NCBI RefSeq assembly: GCF_965198575.1
Contig: NZ_OZ240671.1
Span: 1,984,001 to 2,048,000, forward strand
Length of the DNA stretch: 64,000 nt
Source: Lichenicola sp965198575
GTDB taxonomy: Bacteria; Pseudomonadota; Alphaproteobacteria; Acetobacterales; Acetobacteraceae
Direction of reading: 5' to 3'
Position numbers and translations under genes: made by a program. Positions 42,222 to 51,523 of the stretch are shown piece after piece; position 1 is the first letter of the stretch; every line of letters starts with the position of its first letter. Below the pieces are notes generated by a model. It did not search any database and had not been told where the DNA came from. It worked only from the letters and a program-made list of their open reading frames with translations.

Positions 42222-43193
42222 ATGTTTCTCGCCCACCCATCCGGTCGCCCGCCGGTCGCCGTGACCTCGGAGGCGGAGAGCGACGAGGCGGCCTGGCTCG
42301 ACCTGCTCAATCCGACCGACGACGAGCGTGCCCTGGCCGAGAGGCTGACCGGCCTGCGCGTGCCCACCCGCATGGACGTCGAGGAGATCGAGAGCTCGAG
42401 CAGGGTCTATATGGAGGGGCAGACGTTTTACCTGTCGACGCCGCTGGTCAGGCGCGGCGACGGCCTGGCCTTCACCTCGCCACTGGGCTTCGTGCTGAGC
42501 GCCGACCGGCTGGTCACGATCCGCTACACCGACTTCCCGGTGTTCGAGACGATCAGCGGTCGCCTTGCCAAGAACCCCGACCCGCATGGCAGCGAGGACA
42601 CCATGGTGATGCTGCTGGAGGGCTTCATCGATCGGATCGCCGACCTGCTGGAGGGTTCGGGACACGAGCTCGACGAGCTTTCGGCCCGGATCTTCCGGTC
42701 GGTCGAGCCAGGAGACGGCACCAGCCACGACCGGCTGTTGCGGGAACTGCTGCAGAAGATCGGCAAGGAGGCGAAACTCGCCTCATCGATCCGCGACAGC
42801 CTGCTCGGGCTGCAACGGATCATCCTCTACATCAGCGACAATGCCGACCGGCCCTGCCGCGAGCCCCTCGCGGCGCGGCTGCATCTGCTGGCGAAAGACA
42901 TCTCCTCGCTCAACGACTATGACAGCCAGATCAACAACAAGGTGCAATTCCTGCTCGATGCCACGCTCGGCTTCATCAACATCGAGCAGAACAATGGCAT
43001 CAAGATCCTGACGGTGGTCAGCATCGTCGGCATCCCGCCAACCCTGATCGCCAGCATCTACGGCATGAACTTCAAGGACATCCCGGAGTTGAACTGGAGC
43101 TTCGGCTACTGGTACGCCCTTGGTCTGATGGCCTTCACCATCGTGGCTCCGATGATCTGGTTCTGGCGCAAGGGCTGGCTGGGCGGCAAATGA
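42222..43193 (+). CDS. corA: Magnesium/cobalt transport protein CorA
   Basis: A 323-residue divalent metal channel. The signature GMN at 281-283 (YGMNF) joins two C-terminal membrane helices (about 260-280 and 297-318), with the soluble funnel domain before them. A perfect AGGAG five bases upstream supports the ATG at 42222 rather than the GTG at 42216. The stop overlaps the next gene as ATGA. Confidence 0.93.
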   Translation: MFLAHPSGRPPVAVTSEAESDEAAWLDLLNPTDDERALAERLTGLRVPTRMDVEEIESSSRVYMEGQTFYLSTPLVRRGDGLAFTSPLGFVLSADRLVTIRYTDFPVFETISGRLAKNPDPHGSEDTMVMLLEGFIDRIADLLEGSGHELDELSARIFRSVEPGDGTSHDRLLRELLQKIGKEAKLASSIRDSLLGLQRIILYISDNADRPCREPLAARLHLLAKDISSLNDYDSQINNKVQFLLDATLGFINIEQNNGIKILTVVSIVGIPPTLIASIYGMNFKDIPELNWSFGYWYALGLMAFTIVAPMIWFWRKGWLGGK

Positions 43194-43747
43194 GAGACCG
43201 AACGATGCCTGGCGCGAGACCGTCGATGCTGAAGGCGCTACTGATGCTGCCGGCGACATGCGCGCCTGTCGTTGCCGCTGCAGCTCCGCTTACACCTCCC
43301 AACCCGGTTGCCGCGATGCATCGGATTGCGGCCGAGCCGTTCCGGTATGGTGGCGACGTCCAGGGCAGCGTGCCTGAGCTCGCTCAACCGGTGGATCAGC
43401 CGCCGCTGCATCTTTCGATCGGGCTGTCGGCGCCTGCAGCGGACGGTTCGATTGCCGGCGAGGCAATCCTGTTCACGTCCGACCGCCACCTGGTCGCCGA
43501 AGGTCCGGTGTCGGGGCGGATCATGCCGGGACTGACCAGCGGCACAGCCGGCTGCAGCCTGCGCCTGGCACTTCCGACCCAGGATGTGTCGCTGTCCGGC
43601 ATCTGTACTGCCGATACCTTGTCCGGTGAGATCGTCTCCGCTCCACACCATGTCGCGTTGTTCACTCGCCTTGCGTCATGGTGGGGTGATCGCGCGGTAG
43701 CCGGCCGCTACTGGCTGACACCAGCTTCATTCGACCCGCCGAACTGA
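43190..43747 (+). CDS. Hypothetical exported protein
   Basis: A 185-residue protein with a likely signal peptide (MLKALLMLPATCAPVVAAAAP near residues 13-33). The mature part is Ala/Gly/Ser-rich with alternating hydrophobics (LTPPNPVAAM, SGRIMPGLTSG, VSLSGICTADTLSG), suggestive of a small beta-rich periplasmic protein, with one Cys pair (TAGCSLRL and GICTAD). No family is recognised. The ATG overlaps the corA stop; a second ATG at 43205 is possible. The 219 bp after it form the rho leader. Confidence 0.6.
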   Translation: MRDRTMPGARPSMLKALLMLPATCAPVVAAAAPLTPPNPVAAMHRIAAEPFRYGGDVQGSVPELAQPVDQPPLHLSIGLSAPAADGSIAGEAILFTSDRHLVAEGPVSGRIMPGLTSGTAGCSLRLALPTQDVSLSGICTADTLSGEIVSAPHHVALFTRLASWWGDRAVAGRYWLTPASFDPPN

Positions 43748-43966
43748 CTCGTTTGCACCTTCTTGACGCACGCCGTCACGGCCCGTATCTTTCGCTTGTC
43801 CTGACAGCCTGCCTGGCTGCTTCCTGGATCCCTCCACTCGGAATGATGTCGGTCTGGCCTGCACGGGACTATCCCCCGTTGCGACGACATTAGGTTTCCC
43901 TGCCCGCTCGGCAGCCAGCCCGTTCCCCCTCCCTCTGCACGCTCTGCTCCATTTTCGAGGCGTCCC

Positions 43967-45241
43967 ATGCACCTCGCCGAACTCAAGGCAAAGACTCCCT
44001 CGGATCTGCTCTCCTACGCGGAGTCGCTGCAGATCGAGAACGCGTCCTCCCTGCGCAAGCAGGACATGATGTTTGCGATTCTCAAGAACCTGGCTGAGAA
44101 CGATCAGGAGATCCACGGCGAAGGCACGCTGGAGATCCTCTCCGACGGCTTTGGCTATCTCCGGTCGCCCGGTGCGAACTTCCTGCCCGGACCCGACGAC
44201 ATCTACGTGTCGCCGAGCCAGGTACGGCGGTTCGGGCTGCGCACCGGCGACACCGTCGAGGGCCAGATCCGGGCACCGAAGGACGGCGAGCGATATTTCG
44301 CGCTGCTCAAGCTCAACACGATCAATTTTGAGCCGCCGGATGCCGTGAAGCATCGGATCAACTTCGATAACCTGACGCCGCTCTATCCCGACCGTCGCCT
44401 GAAGATGGAGAGCGAGAACGCTGCCGTCACGGCCAAGGGTCAGACCAAGGACTTCACCCCGCGGGTGATCGACCTGGTATCGCCGATCGGCATGGGCCAG
44501 CGCGCGCTGATCGTGGCGCCGCCGCGTACCGGCAAGACGGTCATGCTGCAGAGCATCGCTACCGCCATCTCGCAGAACCATCCCGAGGTGTTCCTGATCG
44601 TGCTGCTCATTGACGAGCGGCCCGAGGAGGTCACCGACATGGCCCGCACGGTGAAGGGCGAGGTCGTGTCCTCGACCTTCGACGAGCCGGCGACCCGCCA
44701 TGTACAGGTGACCGAGATGGTGCTGGAGAAGGCCAAGCGGCTGGTCGAGCACAAGCGCGACGTGGTGATCCTGCTGGATTCGATCACCAGGCTGGCACGT
44801 GCCTACAACACCGTTGTGCCGTCCTCCGGCAAGGTGCTGACCGGCGGCGTCGATGCCAACGCGCTGCAGCGGCCGAAGCGCTTCTTCGGTGCGGCCCGCA
44901 ACATCGAGGAAGGCGGCTCGCTGACCATCATCGCGACGGCGCTGATCGATACCGGCAGCCGTATGGACGAGGTGATCTTCGAGGAGTTCAAGGGCACCGG
45001 TAACTCGGAGCTGATCCTCGACCGCAAGCTGTCGGACAAACGTACCTTCCCGGCGATCGACGTGACCAAGAGCGGCACCCGCAAGGAGGAGCTGCTGGTC
45101 GACAAGGCGTCGCTCTCGAAGATGTGGGTGCTGCGCCGGATCCTGCAGCCGATGGGCACGATGGACGCGATGGATTTCCTGCTCGACAAGCTGAAATACA
45201 GCAAGACGAACCAGGACTTCTTCGACGCGATGAATACCTGA
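43967..45241 (+). CDS. rho: Transcription termination factor Rho
   Basis: Hexameric RNA helicase for factor-dependent termination. The 424-residue protein has the N-terminal RNA-binding domain (ELKAKTPSDLLSYAESLQIEN, then the cold-shock-like fold with FGYLRSPGANFLPGPDDIYV), the P-loop PPRTGKT near residue 185, LIVLLIDERPEEVTDMAR and VVILLDSITRLARAYN. Length matches the family. The leader 43748-43966 is pyrimidine-rich just before the start, which would suit autoregulation. A stem-loop follows the stop. Confidence 0.97.
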   Translation: MHLAELKAKTPSDLLSYAESLQIENASSLRKQDMMFAILKNLAENDQEIHGEGTLEILSDGFGYLRSPGANFLPGPDDIYVSPSQVRRFGLRTGDTVEGQIRAPKDGERYFALLKLNTINFEPPDAVKHRINFDNLTPLYPDRRLKMESENAAVTAKGQTKDFTPRVIDLVSPIGMGQRALIVAPPRTGKTVMLQSIATAISQNHPEVFLIVLLIDERPEEVTDMARTVKGEVVSSTFDEPATRHVQVTEMVLEKAKRLVEHKRDVVILLDSITRLARAYNTVVPSSGKVLTGGVDANALQRPKRFFGAARNIEEGGSLTIIATALIDTGSRMDEVIFEEFKGTGNSELILDRKLSDKRTFPAIDVTKSGTRKEELLVDKASLSKMWVLRRILQPMGTMDAMDFLLDKLKYSKTNQDFFDAMNT

Positions 45242-45245
45242 GCGT

Positions 45246-45267
45246 AGGCCCTGGGACTCCAGGGCCT
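45246..45267 (+). terminator. Stem-loop after rho
   Basis: AGGCCCTGG, a four-base loop GACT, then CCAGGGCCT form a perfect 9-bp GC-rich hairpin starting five bases past the rho stop. The following bases (GCTGTTCGG) are only weakly T-rich, so termination efficiency is uncertain. The next gene is convergent, and its end lies 26 bp beyond. Confidence 0.55.
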
Positions 45268-45292
45268 GCTGTTCGGTGTGCTGCGGCGACAA

Positions 45293-46267
45293 TCAGTCCG
45301 GCAGCAGGATTGTGCTGCCGGTCGTTGTCCGGGCCTCAAGAGCACGGTGTGCCTCGGCAGCCGCCGATAACGGGAAGCTCTGGCCGATCCTGATCTTTAC
45401 GGCACCGCTCGCGACCACGCCGAACAGCTCCTTCGATGCACTGACCAACTGCTCACGCCTGCCAATGAACGTCGTGAGCTTCGGTCGCGTCACATACAGG
45501 CTGCCTCGCGCCGCCAGCAGGCTTAGCGATACTCCTGTCACCTCACCGGAAGCGTTGCCGTAGCTGACGAGAAGCCCGCGTGGCGCCAGGCAGTCCAGAC
45601 TGCTGATGAAGCTGTCCTTTCCAACGCTGTCATAGACGACAGGTACCATGGCGCCACCGGTAATGCGCTTGATTTTTGCCGGCACGTCGTCCAGCCCGAC
45701 GATCGTGTGTGCTGCGCCAAACTCCCGCGCAAGCTCGGCTTTCTCCTCGGTCGAGGTGATGCCGATCACGATCGCGCCGAGATGCGCCGCCCATTGGCAC
45801 ATCATCAGCCCCATCCCGCCAGCCGCGGCGTGTACCAGAATGGTGTCACCCGGTTGCAGCACCCGGACCTGACGCAGCAGCGCCTGCACCGTCAGGCCAC
45901 GCAACATCATTCCCGCCGCTGTCTGCGTGTCGATCGAGTCCGGAAGCTGCACCACGAGGTCTGCAGCCAATGCGCGGTGCCTGGTGTAGGCGCCGAGTTG
46001 GGCAGGATACGCCACGCGGTCTCCCGGCTTGAGGGAGGTTACCTCGGCGCCTACGGTCTCCACGACCCCCGCGGCCTCCATCCCGATCACGGCAGGCAGC
46101 GTCGGCAACTTGTAGAGACCGCTGCGAAAGTAGATGTCGATGAAGTTGAGGCCGATCGCCTCCTGTCGGATCAGCACCTCGTTCGCAGAGGGCACCGGAA
46201 CAGGCACATCGTCCAGGCGAAGGACTTCAGGACCACCGTAGGCGTGAACGCGGACAGCCTTGGTCAT
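45293..46267 (-). CDS. Quinone oxidoreductase, zinc-independent alcohol dehydrogenase family
   Basis: A 324-residue medium-chain reductase of the zeta-crystallin/QOR type, expected to reduce quinones with NADPH. VHAAAGGMGLMMCQWAAHLG is the nucleotide-binding glycine motif; LNFIDIYFRSGLYKLP and GMEAAGVVETVG match QOR; the zinc ligands of true alcohol dehydrogenases are absent. The ATG at 46267 overlaps the ogt stop as ATGA. No other redox genes are adjacent. Confidence 0.88.
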   Translation of the reverse strand: MTKAVRVHAYGGPEVLRLDDVPVPVPSANEVLIRQEAIGLNFIDIYFRSGLYKLPTLPAVIGMEAAGVVETVGAEVTSLKPGDRVAYPAQLGAYTRHRALAADLVVQLPDSIDTQTAAGMMLRGLTVQALLRQVRVLQPGDTILVHAAAGGMGLMMCQWAAHLGAIVIGITSTEEKAELAREFGAAHTIVGLDDVPAKIKRITGGAMVPVVYDSVGKDSFISSLDCLAPRGLLVSYGNASGEVTGVSLSLLAARGSLYVTRPKLTTFIGRREQLVSASKELFGVVASGAVKIRIGQSFPLSAAAEAHRALEARTTTGSTILLPD

Positions 46268-46800
46268 ACGCGTTGATCCCCGTGCACCGGTTCGGCGCCG
46301 ACTTCCGCACCCGACCCGCGTTCCAGGCTCAGCAGGAAGCGTTTGGTCTGCAGACCGCCTTCCATGGAAAAACCCCCGATGTGGGTCGCGGCGACCACCC
46401 GATGGCACGGGATCAGGATCGGCAGCGGGTTGACGCGGTTCGCCTGTCCGACGGAACGTGCAGAGCCCCCAGCACGCTGCGCGAGTTCAGCGTAGGTACG
46501 GGTCTCCCCGAACGGGATCTCCGCCAGCGCAGCCCATACGCGACGTCGATAGGGTGTGGAGGATACCGGTGACAGCGGGAGCGTGAAACGTGTCAGCTCG
46601 CCGTCGAAATAGCTGTTCAGCTGGTTACGAGCCTCGCACAGCAGGACGGTCTCCTGCTGGTCGCGGCCCCAGCCCCAGTCCAGTGCCACCAGTGCATCGT
46701 CTTCCTGCGTCAAGGTCAGGGAGCCGAGCGGAGAATGCAGTGACAGTTGTGGCAAGCGCGCCGGCCTCCGGAAGCGGTACAGGGTCCAGAAGCAGACCAT
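46264..46800 (-). CDS. ogt: Methylated-DNA--protein-cysteine S-methyltransferase
   Basis: Suicidal DNA repair of O6-alkylguanine. The 178-residue protein has the C-terminal signature IPCHRVVAATHIGGFSMEGG, with the acceptor Cys in PCHRV, and the helix-turn-helix FGETRTYAELAQRAGGSARSVGQA. The N-terminal lobe begins with SLHSPLGSLTLTQED. The start is uncertain; ATG 46860 would give 198 residues. Divergent from mnmE, about 65 bp away. Confidence 0.9.
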   Translation of the reverse strand: MVCFWTLYRFRRPARLPQLSLHSPLGSLTLTQEDDALVALDWGWGRDQQETVLLCEARNQLNSYFDGELTRFTLPLSPVSSTPYRRRVWAALAEIPFGETRTYAELAQRAGGSARSVGQANRVNPLPILIPCHRVVAATHIGGFSMEGGLQTKRFLLSLERGSGAEVGAEPVHGDQRV

Positions 46801-46864
46801 CGCAACGCCGGACGGGGTGGTGTCAAGCCTATCCTGTTCGGCCCGAATGGAATGGCGCATCGTG

Positions 46865-48160
46865 ATGAGCGACACGACCATCTTCGCGCGCGCGAGCGGC
46901 GCCGGTCGTGCCGCGATCGCCATCATCCGGATCAGCGGGAGGTTGTGCGGACCGATCCTGGACCAGCTGGGCGGCGATCGGCCCCCGCCACGTCGCGCGG
47001 TCCTGCGCGGGCTCCACGCGCCTGCCGCCGATGGTTGCGGAGAGCTGCTCGACCGGGCGCTGGTGCTGTGGTTCCCCTCACCACGGAGCTACACCGGAGA
47101 GGATTGTGCCGAGCTGCATCTGCATGCAGGGCCGGCGGTCGTGGAGGCGGTGTCCGCAGCTCTTGTGGCCCTCGGCGCGAGGCCTGCCGAACCTGGGGAA
47201 TTCACCCGCCGGGCGTTCGCGAATGGCCGGCTGGATCTGCTTGAGGCTGAGGGAATTGCCGATCTCATAGAGGCGGAAACGCAAGCGCAACGCAGGCAGG
47301 CCCTGCGACAGGCGGATGGTGCGCTGAGCGCGCTCTACAATGACTGGGCGGCCCGACTGCGTCATCTGCTGGCGCACCAGGAGGCGCTGATCGACTTCCC
47401 GGACGAGGATCTGCCGCCGGAGGTCGAGACCACGCTCGTCCACGACCTCGCCCGGTTGCTCGACGAGATGCGGACGCATCTGGCGCAGGGGGAGCCGGCG
47501 CAGCGCATCCGGTCCGGACTGTTCATCGCCGTGATCGGGCGCCCGAATGTCGGGAAGTCCAGCCTGGTCAACCGGCTCGCCGGACACGAGGCGGCGATCG
47601 TCTCGGAATGGGCTGGCACCACGCGTGATGCGATCGAGGTGCGGCTGGTGCTCCGAGGGATCCCGGTGACACTCGTGGATACTGCGGGGCTCCGGGACGC
47701 GCTGGACCCGCTCGAGGCGGAGGGCGTTCGTCGGGCGAGGCGGCATGCCGACCATGCCGACCTGGTGCTCGACGTGGCGACGGATGTTTCAGCAGTCGGG
47801 CGGCAGGGGGCGGGCGTGCTGCGGGTCTGGAACAAGGTGGATCTGGCGCCTGCACCGGTCGGGTGGCTTGGGGTCAGCGCCAGGACCGGTGAAGGTATGG
47901 AGACCCTGGAAGCCATGCTGGCGGATGCCGTCGCGGGCCTGACGGAGACCGGAGCGGGGCCACCGCTGACCCGTGCGCGACATCGGGCCGGCATAGAGGA
48001 GGCTGCATCCCATCTTGCGGCTGCGGGATCCCTCGATCTTGCAGAACTCCGGGGAGAGGCGCTGCGACTGGCGATGCAGGCACTCGGGCGACTGACCGGC
48101 ACCATCGGCGTGGAGGATCTGCTAGACAGCGTCTTCGGACAATTCTGCATCGGCAAATAG
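46865..48160 (+). CDS. mnmE: tRNA modification GTPase MnmE
   Basis: With MnmG installs cmnm5U at U34 of tRNAs. The 431-residue protein starts MSDTTIFARASGAG, has the folate-binding GLHAPAADGCGELLDRALVLWF domain, the G1 P-loop IGRPNVGKSSL near residue 225, G3 DTAGLRD, and the C-terminal CIGK with the catalytic Cys. It is the first gene of mnmE-mnmG-rsmG-parA-parB. The about 65 bp shared with ogt holds the promoter. Confidence 0.95.
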   Translation: MSDTTIFARASGAGRAAIAIIRISGRLCGPILDQLGGDRPPPRRAVLRGLHAPAADGCGELLDRALVLWFPSPRSYTGEDCAELHLHAGPAVVEAVSAALVALGARPAEPGEFTRRAFANGRLDLLEAEGIADLIEAETQAQRRQALRQADGALSALYNDWAARLRHLLAHQEALIDFPDEDLPPEVETTLVHDLARLLDEMRTHLAQGEPAQRIRSGLFIAVIGRPNVGKSSLVNRLAGHEAAIVSEWAGTTRDAIEVRLVLRGIPVTLVDTAGLRDALDPLEAEGVRRARRHADHADLVLDVATDVSAVGRQGAGVLRVWNKVDLAPAPVGWLGVSARTGEGMETLEAMLADAVAGLTETGAGPPLTRARHRAGIEEAASHLAAAGSLDLAELRGEALRLAMQALGRLTGTIGVEDLLDSVFGQFCIGK

Positions 48161-48205
48161 CCGGACCTCACAATATCGGTCTTTGGCAGCAGGGGATGGC
48201 CTCGA

Positions 48206-50065
48206 ATGGGCGGCAAGTGGGACGTGATCGTGATCGGCGGTGGACATGCTGGATGCGAGGCGGCTGCCGCGTCCGCACGGTTCGGTGCGCGCACCCTGCT
48301 GCTGACCCACCGGCTCGAGACGATCGGCGCCATGTCGTGCAATCCGGCGATCGGCGGCATCGGCAAGGGGCACCTGGTGCGCGAGATCGACGCACTGGAC
48401 GGTCTGATGGCGCGTGCCGCGGATCGTGCGGGAATTCACTTCAAGTTGCTGAACCGCTCGAAGGGGGCCGCCGTGCATGGCCCGCGGGCGCAGGCGGACC
48501 GCTCGCTCTACAGGACGGCGATCAACGAGCTGCTCAGGGAGACAGGGGGCCTTACGATCGCAGCGGCGGCCGTGGACGACCTACTGCTTGATGTCGACGG
48601 CGCGGCGTGCGGCGTGGTGTGTGCTGACGGGCGACATGTCGAGGCGGGCGCCGTGGTGCTGACGGCCGGAACGTTCCTGGGTGGGGTGATCCATGTCGGC
48701 CACCAGACCACGCCGGCCGGCCGGGTTGGAGAAGGACCGGCAGCGAAACTTAGCCAACGGCTGAGAGAGATGCGACTGCCGCTCGGCCGGCTCAAGACCG
48801 GAACTCCACCGAGACTGGCTCGCGACAGCATCGCCTGGGATGAATTGCCCGAGGATTGCGGAGATGATGTTCCGCAGCCGTTCAGCAGGATGACGACGTC
48901 GATCGACAACCAGCAGCTGTCATGTCGTATCACCACGACCACGCCAGAAACGCACGCGCTGATCCGCGACAACCTTCATCTTTCGGCGGTGTATGGCGGC
49001 GGCATCGCGGGGCGCGGACCACGCTATTGTCCTTCGATCGAGGACAAGGTCGTGCGATTTGCAGACCGTGACCGACACCAGGTTTTTCTGGAGCCCGAGG
49101 CGTTGCCGGGCAACCCGGGGGGCGACCTGGTCTATCCGAACGGGATCTCTACAAGCCTCCCCGCAAGCGTCCAGGTACTCCTGGTGGCGACGATGCCGGG
49201 ACTGCAGCGAGCCCGCATCGTCCAGCCAGGCTACGCAGTCGAATACGACCATGTCGACCCACGCGCGTTGTGGCCGACCCTGGAAGTGAAGCAGATTCGC
49301 AGGCTGTTCATGGCCGGGCAGATCAACGGCACAACCGGATATGAAGAAGCCGCCGCGCAGGGTTTGCTTGCCGGCCTGAACGCGGCGCGACGCACATCGG
49401 GCAGCGACCCGATCGTGGTGGATCGCGGCACAGGCTATCTCGGCGTGATGGTCGACGACCTGACCACCCAGGGTATTTCCGAGCCGTATCGCATGTTCAC
49501 CTCACGTGCCGAGTACCGGCTCACCTTGCGCGCTGATAATGCGGATCTTCGACTGACCGAGATCGGCACCGGCTGGGGATGCGTGGGTGCGACACGCGCG
49601 GCAATATTCGCGCAGGATCGGAGCCTGATCGACGAGGCGATGAGGCATGCCGAGGACGAAAGCTTCGCACCAGCTGTGCTTCTGGAGCACGGCCTCCCCG
49701 TGACTGCAGACGGCCGCCGGCGGACGATCCTCGACCTCCTCGCAGTCGAGCCGACTTCAACGGCTCTGCTTGGTCTGGCTCCGTGGCTGGCACAGCTGCC
49801 GCAGCGGGTCCGGTTGCATGTAGAGACGGAGGCTCGTTATCGCGGCTATCTCGGCCGGCAGGCGCGGGAGATCCGTCAGCTGGCGGCGGAGTCGTCGCTC
49901 ATTGTTCCTGAAATGTTGGATTACGAGGCGATCGGCGGGCTCAGCACGGAGATGCGGGAGCGCCTGATGGCAGCACGTCCGGCAAACTTCAGTGCGGCAC
50001 GACGGGTGCCAGGAGTGACGCCGTCAGCGTTGATGGCACTGCTGGCGCATCTGAAGGCCGCCTGA
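48206..50065 (+). CDS. mnmG: tRNA uridine 5-carboxymethylaminomethyl modification enzyme MnmG
   Basis: FAD-dependent partner of MnmE. The 619-residue protein begins with the FAD motif VIVIGGGHAGCEAA, then MSCNPAIGGIGKGHLVREIDALDG, RGPRYCPSIEDKVVRF, the VFLEPEALPGNPGGD block and EYRLTLRADNADLRLTE. Length is as expected. The 45 bp gap to mnmE and the TGATG overlap with rsmG show one operon. Confidence 0.97.
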   Translation: MGGKWDVIVIGGGHAGCEAAAASARFGARTLLLTHRLETIGAMSCNPAIGGIGKGHLVREIDALDGLMARAADRAGIHFKLLNRSKGAAVHGPRAQADRSLYRTAINELLRETGGLTIAAAAVDDLLLDVDGAACGVVCADGRHVEAGAVVLTAGTFLGGVIHVGHQTTPAGRVGEGPAAKLSQRLREMRLPLGRLKTGTPPRLARDSIAWDELPEDCGDDVPQPFSRMTTSIDNQQLSCRITTTTPETHALIRDNLHLSAVYGGGIAGRGPRYCPSIEDKVVRFADRDRHQVFLEPEALPGNPGGDLVYPNGISTSLPASVQVLLVATMPGLQRARIVQPGYAVEYDHVDPRALWPTLEVKQIRRLFMAGQINGTTGYEEAAAQGLLAGLNAARRTSGSDPIVVDRGTGYLGVMVDDLTTQGISEPYRMFTSRAEYRLTLRADNADLRLTEIGTGWGCVGATRAAIFAQDRSLIDEAMRHAEDESFAPAVLLEHGLPVTADGRRRTILDLLAVEPTSTALLGLAPWLAQLPQRVRLHVETEARYRGYLGRQAREIRQLAAESSLIVPEMLDYEAIGGLSTEMRERLMAARPANFSAARRVPGVTPSALMALLAHLKAA

Positions 50066-50700
50066 TGTTTCACGTGAAACATTCGTCGCCGCTCGGGACC
50101 GTTGTTTCACGTGAAACAACCGAGCGCCTGATGGTGTTGGCGGACCTCCTCTCCCGCTGGAACCCGAGGATCAACCTCGTTTCGACCGGCGACCTGCCTC
50201 ACCTCTGGCAGCGCCATATCGAGGATAGCCTCCAGCTGGTGCAGGAGATCCCGCCTGGGGCCCCGTTCATCGATCTCGGATCGGGCGGCGGCTTTCCTGG
50301 GCTGGTGCTGGCAATTGCCAATGAGAGCCCGGTGACCTTGATCGAAGCCGATCAACGCAAGGCCAGCTTCCTGCGTGAAGCTGCCCGCGCGACCGGCGTG
50401 CAGGCGGAGATCGTCGCACGGCGCATCGAGCAGGTGGATCTGCCGCCGGCCGATTACGTCACAGCGCGCGCCCTCGCACCGTTGCCGCGCCTGCTCGGAT
50501 GGGCGACGCGGTTTCTCTCCCATGACGGCATCTGCGTGTTCCTCAAGGGGCGCACCGTCGACGAAGAATTGACCGCAGCTGCGTCGGAATGGCACATGGC
50601 GGTCTCCCGACGACCAAGCCGCACCGATCCGGATGGCGTCATCCTCAGGCTGAGTGAAATCAGGCGTGTCAGTGAGCCCGACCGGGCGACCGGCCGGTAA
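50065..50700 (+). CDS. rsmG: 16S rRNA (guanine(527)-N7)-methyltransferase
   Basis: SAM-dependent methylation of G527 in 16S rRNA. The 211-residue protein has IDLGSGGGFPGLVLAI as its SAM motif and VTARALAPLPRLLGW later. The first 18 residues (MFHVKHSSPLGTVVSRET) are dictated by two parS palindromes in the coding DNA. The start ATG overlaps the mnmG stop. The 3' end overlaps parA by 47 bp if parA starts at 50654. Confidence 0.95.
   Translation: MFHVKHSSPLGTVVSRETTERLMVLADLLSRWNPRINLVSTGDLPHLWQRHIEDSLQLVQEIPPGAPFIDLGSGGGFPGLVLAIANESPVTLIEADQRKASFLREAARATGVQAEIVARRIEQVDLPPADYVTARALAPLPRLLGWATRFLSHDGICVFLKGRTVDEELTAAASEWHMAVSRRPSRTDPDGVILRLSEIRRVSEPDRATGR
50066..50081. other. parS partition site 1
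   Basis: A perfect ParB-binding palindrome, TGTTTCACGTGAAACA, part of an 18-bp perfect palindrome (ATGTTTCACGTGAAACAT) that includes the rsmG start codon. It matches the near-universal bacterial parS consensus. ParB would nucleate here; parA-parB lie less than 600 bp downstream. Confidence 0.95.
50103..50118. other. parS partition site 2
   Basis: A second perfect TGTTTCACGTGAAACA, here in a 20-bp perfect palindrome (GTTGTTTCACGTGAAACAAC), 21 bp after site 1 and in a different reading phase of rsmG. Both sites are flanked by unrelated sequence, so they are not a tandem duplication. Confidence 0.95.
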
Positions 50701-51523
50701 ATCCGGTTCGGCCGCGCCCGCTTCCTCCCCCCACATCATCGCCATCGCGAACCAGAAAGGCGGAGTTGGTAAAACCACGACAGCAATCAACCTCGCAACG
50801 GCCCTTGCGGTCCTGGGCTATCGCGTTCTGCTGATCGACCTGGATCCGCAAGGGAATGCCTCCACCGGTCTCGGCATCGATTATGCGAATCGGCGCGCCG
50901 GCAGCTACGCGCTCATGGCTGAGGATCGGACGGTCAACGACCTCGCGTGCGACACCCAGATACCCTCCTTGTCCTTGATCCCGTCCGACAATGAATTGGC
51001 CGGCGCCGAAATCGAACTGGTCGACATGGAACGCCGCGAATACCGGCTGGCTGAGGTGCTTTCACCGGCAGAGGCACCGCTCGCCTACGATTTCATCCTG
51101 ATAGACTGCCCGCCCAGCCTGGGCCTCCTGACCCTGAACGCCCTGGTTGCTGCGCAGTCCGTGCTCGTACCATTGCAGTGTGAGTTCTTCGCGCTGGAAG
51201 GTGTAAGTCAGCTTATCCGCACCATCGAGCGCGTGCGGCGCGCCTTCAACCTGACACTCCGACTGCAGGGTCTCGTGCTGACAATGTTCGACCGCCGTAA
51301 CAATCTTTCGGAGCTCGTTGCCGCAGACGCCAGGAGCTTCTTCGGTGACCAGGTGTTCGAGACGGTGATTCCGCGCAATATCCGCATCTCCGAAGCCCAG
51401 AGCCATGGCAAACCGGCGCATCTCTACGATCCGAAGTCGAGCGGCGCCCAGGCCTACGACCGGCTCGCAGAGGAACTCGTCATGCGCACCAGGGCGGATC
51501 CTCCGCGGGCAGCCAGGTCATGA
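50654..51523 (+). CDS. parA: Chromosome-partitioning ATPase ParA
   Basis: Drives segregation of the ParB-parS complex. The 289-residue protein has the deviant Walker A KGGVGKT (35-41 in ANQKGGVGKTTTAINLATAL), VLLIDLDPQGNAST, and YDFILIDCPPSLGLLTLNAL. The chosen GTG at 50654 overlaps rsmG; GTGs at 50666 and 50672 are alternatives. Overlaps parB as ATGA. Confidence 0.95.
   Translation: MKSGVSVSPTGRPAGKSGSAAPASSPHIIAIANQKGGVGKTTTAINLATALAVLGYRVLLIDLDPQGNASTGLGIDYANRRAGSYALMAEDRTVNDLACDTQIPSLSLIPSDNELAGAEIELVDMERREYRLAEVLSPAEAPLAYDFILIDCPPSLGLLTLNALVAAQSVLVPLQCEFFALEGVSQLIRTIERVRRAFNLTLRLQGLVLTMFDRRNNLSELVAADARSFFGDQVFETVIPRNIRISEAQSHGKPAHLYDPKSSGAQAYDRLAEELVMRTRADPPRAARS

Noticed and set aside
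50066..50118. Palindromes as terminators of mnmG
   Set aside because: They match the parS consensus exactly and lie inside rsmG, without T-tracts.
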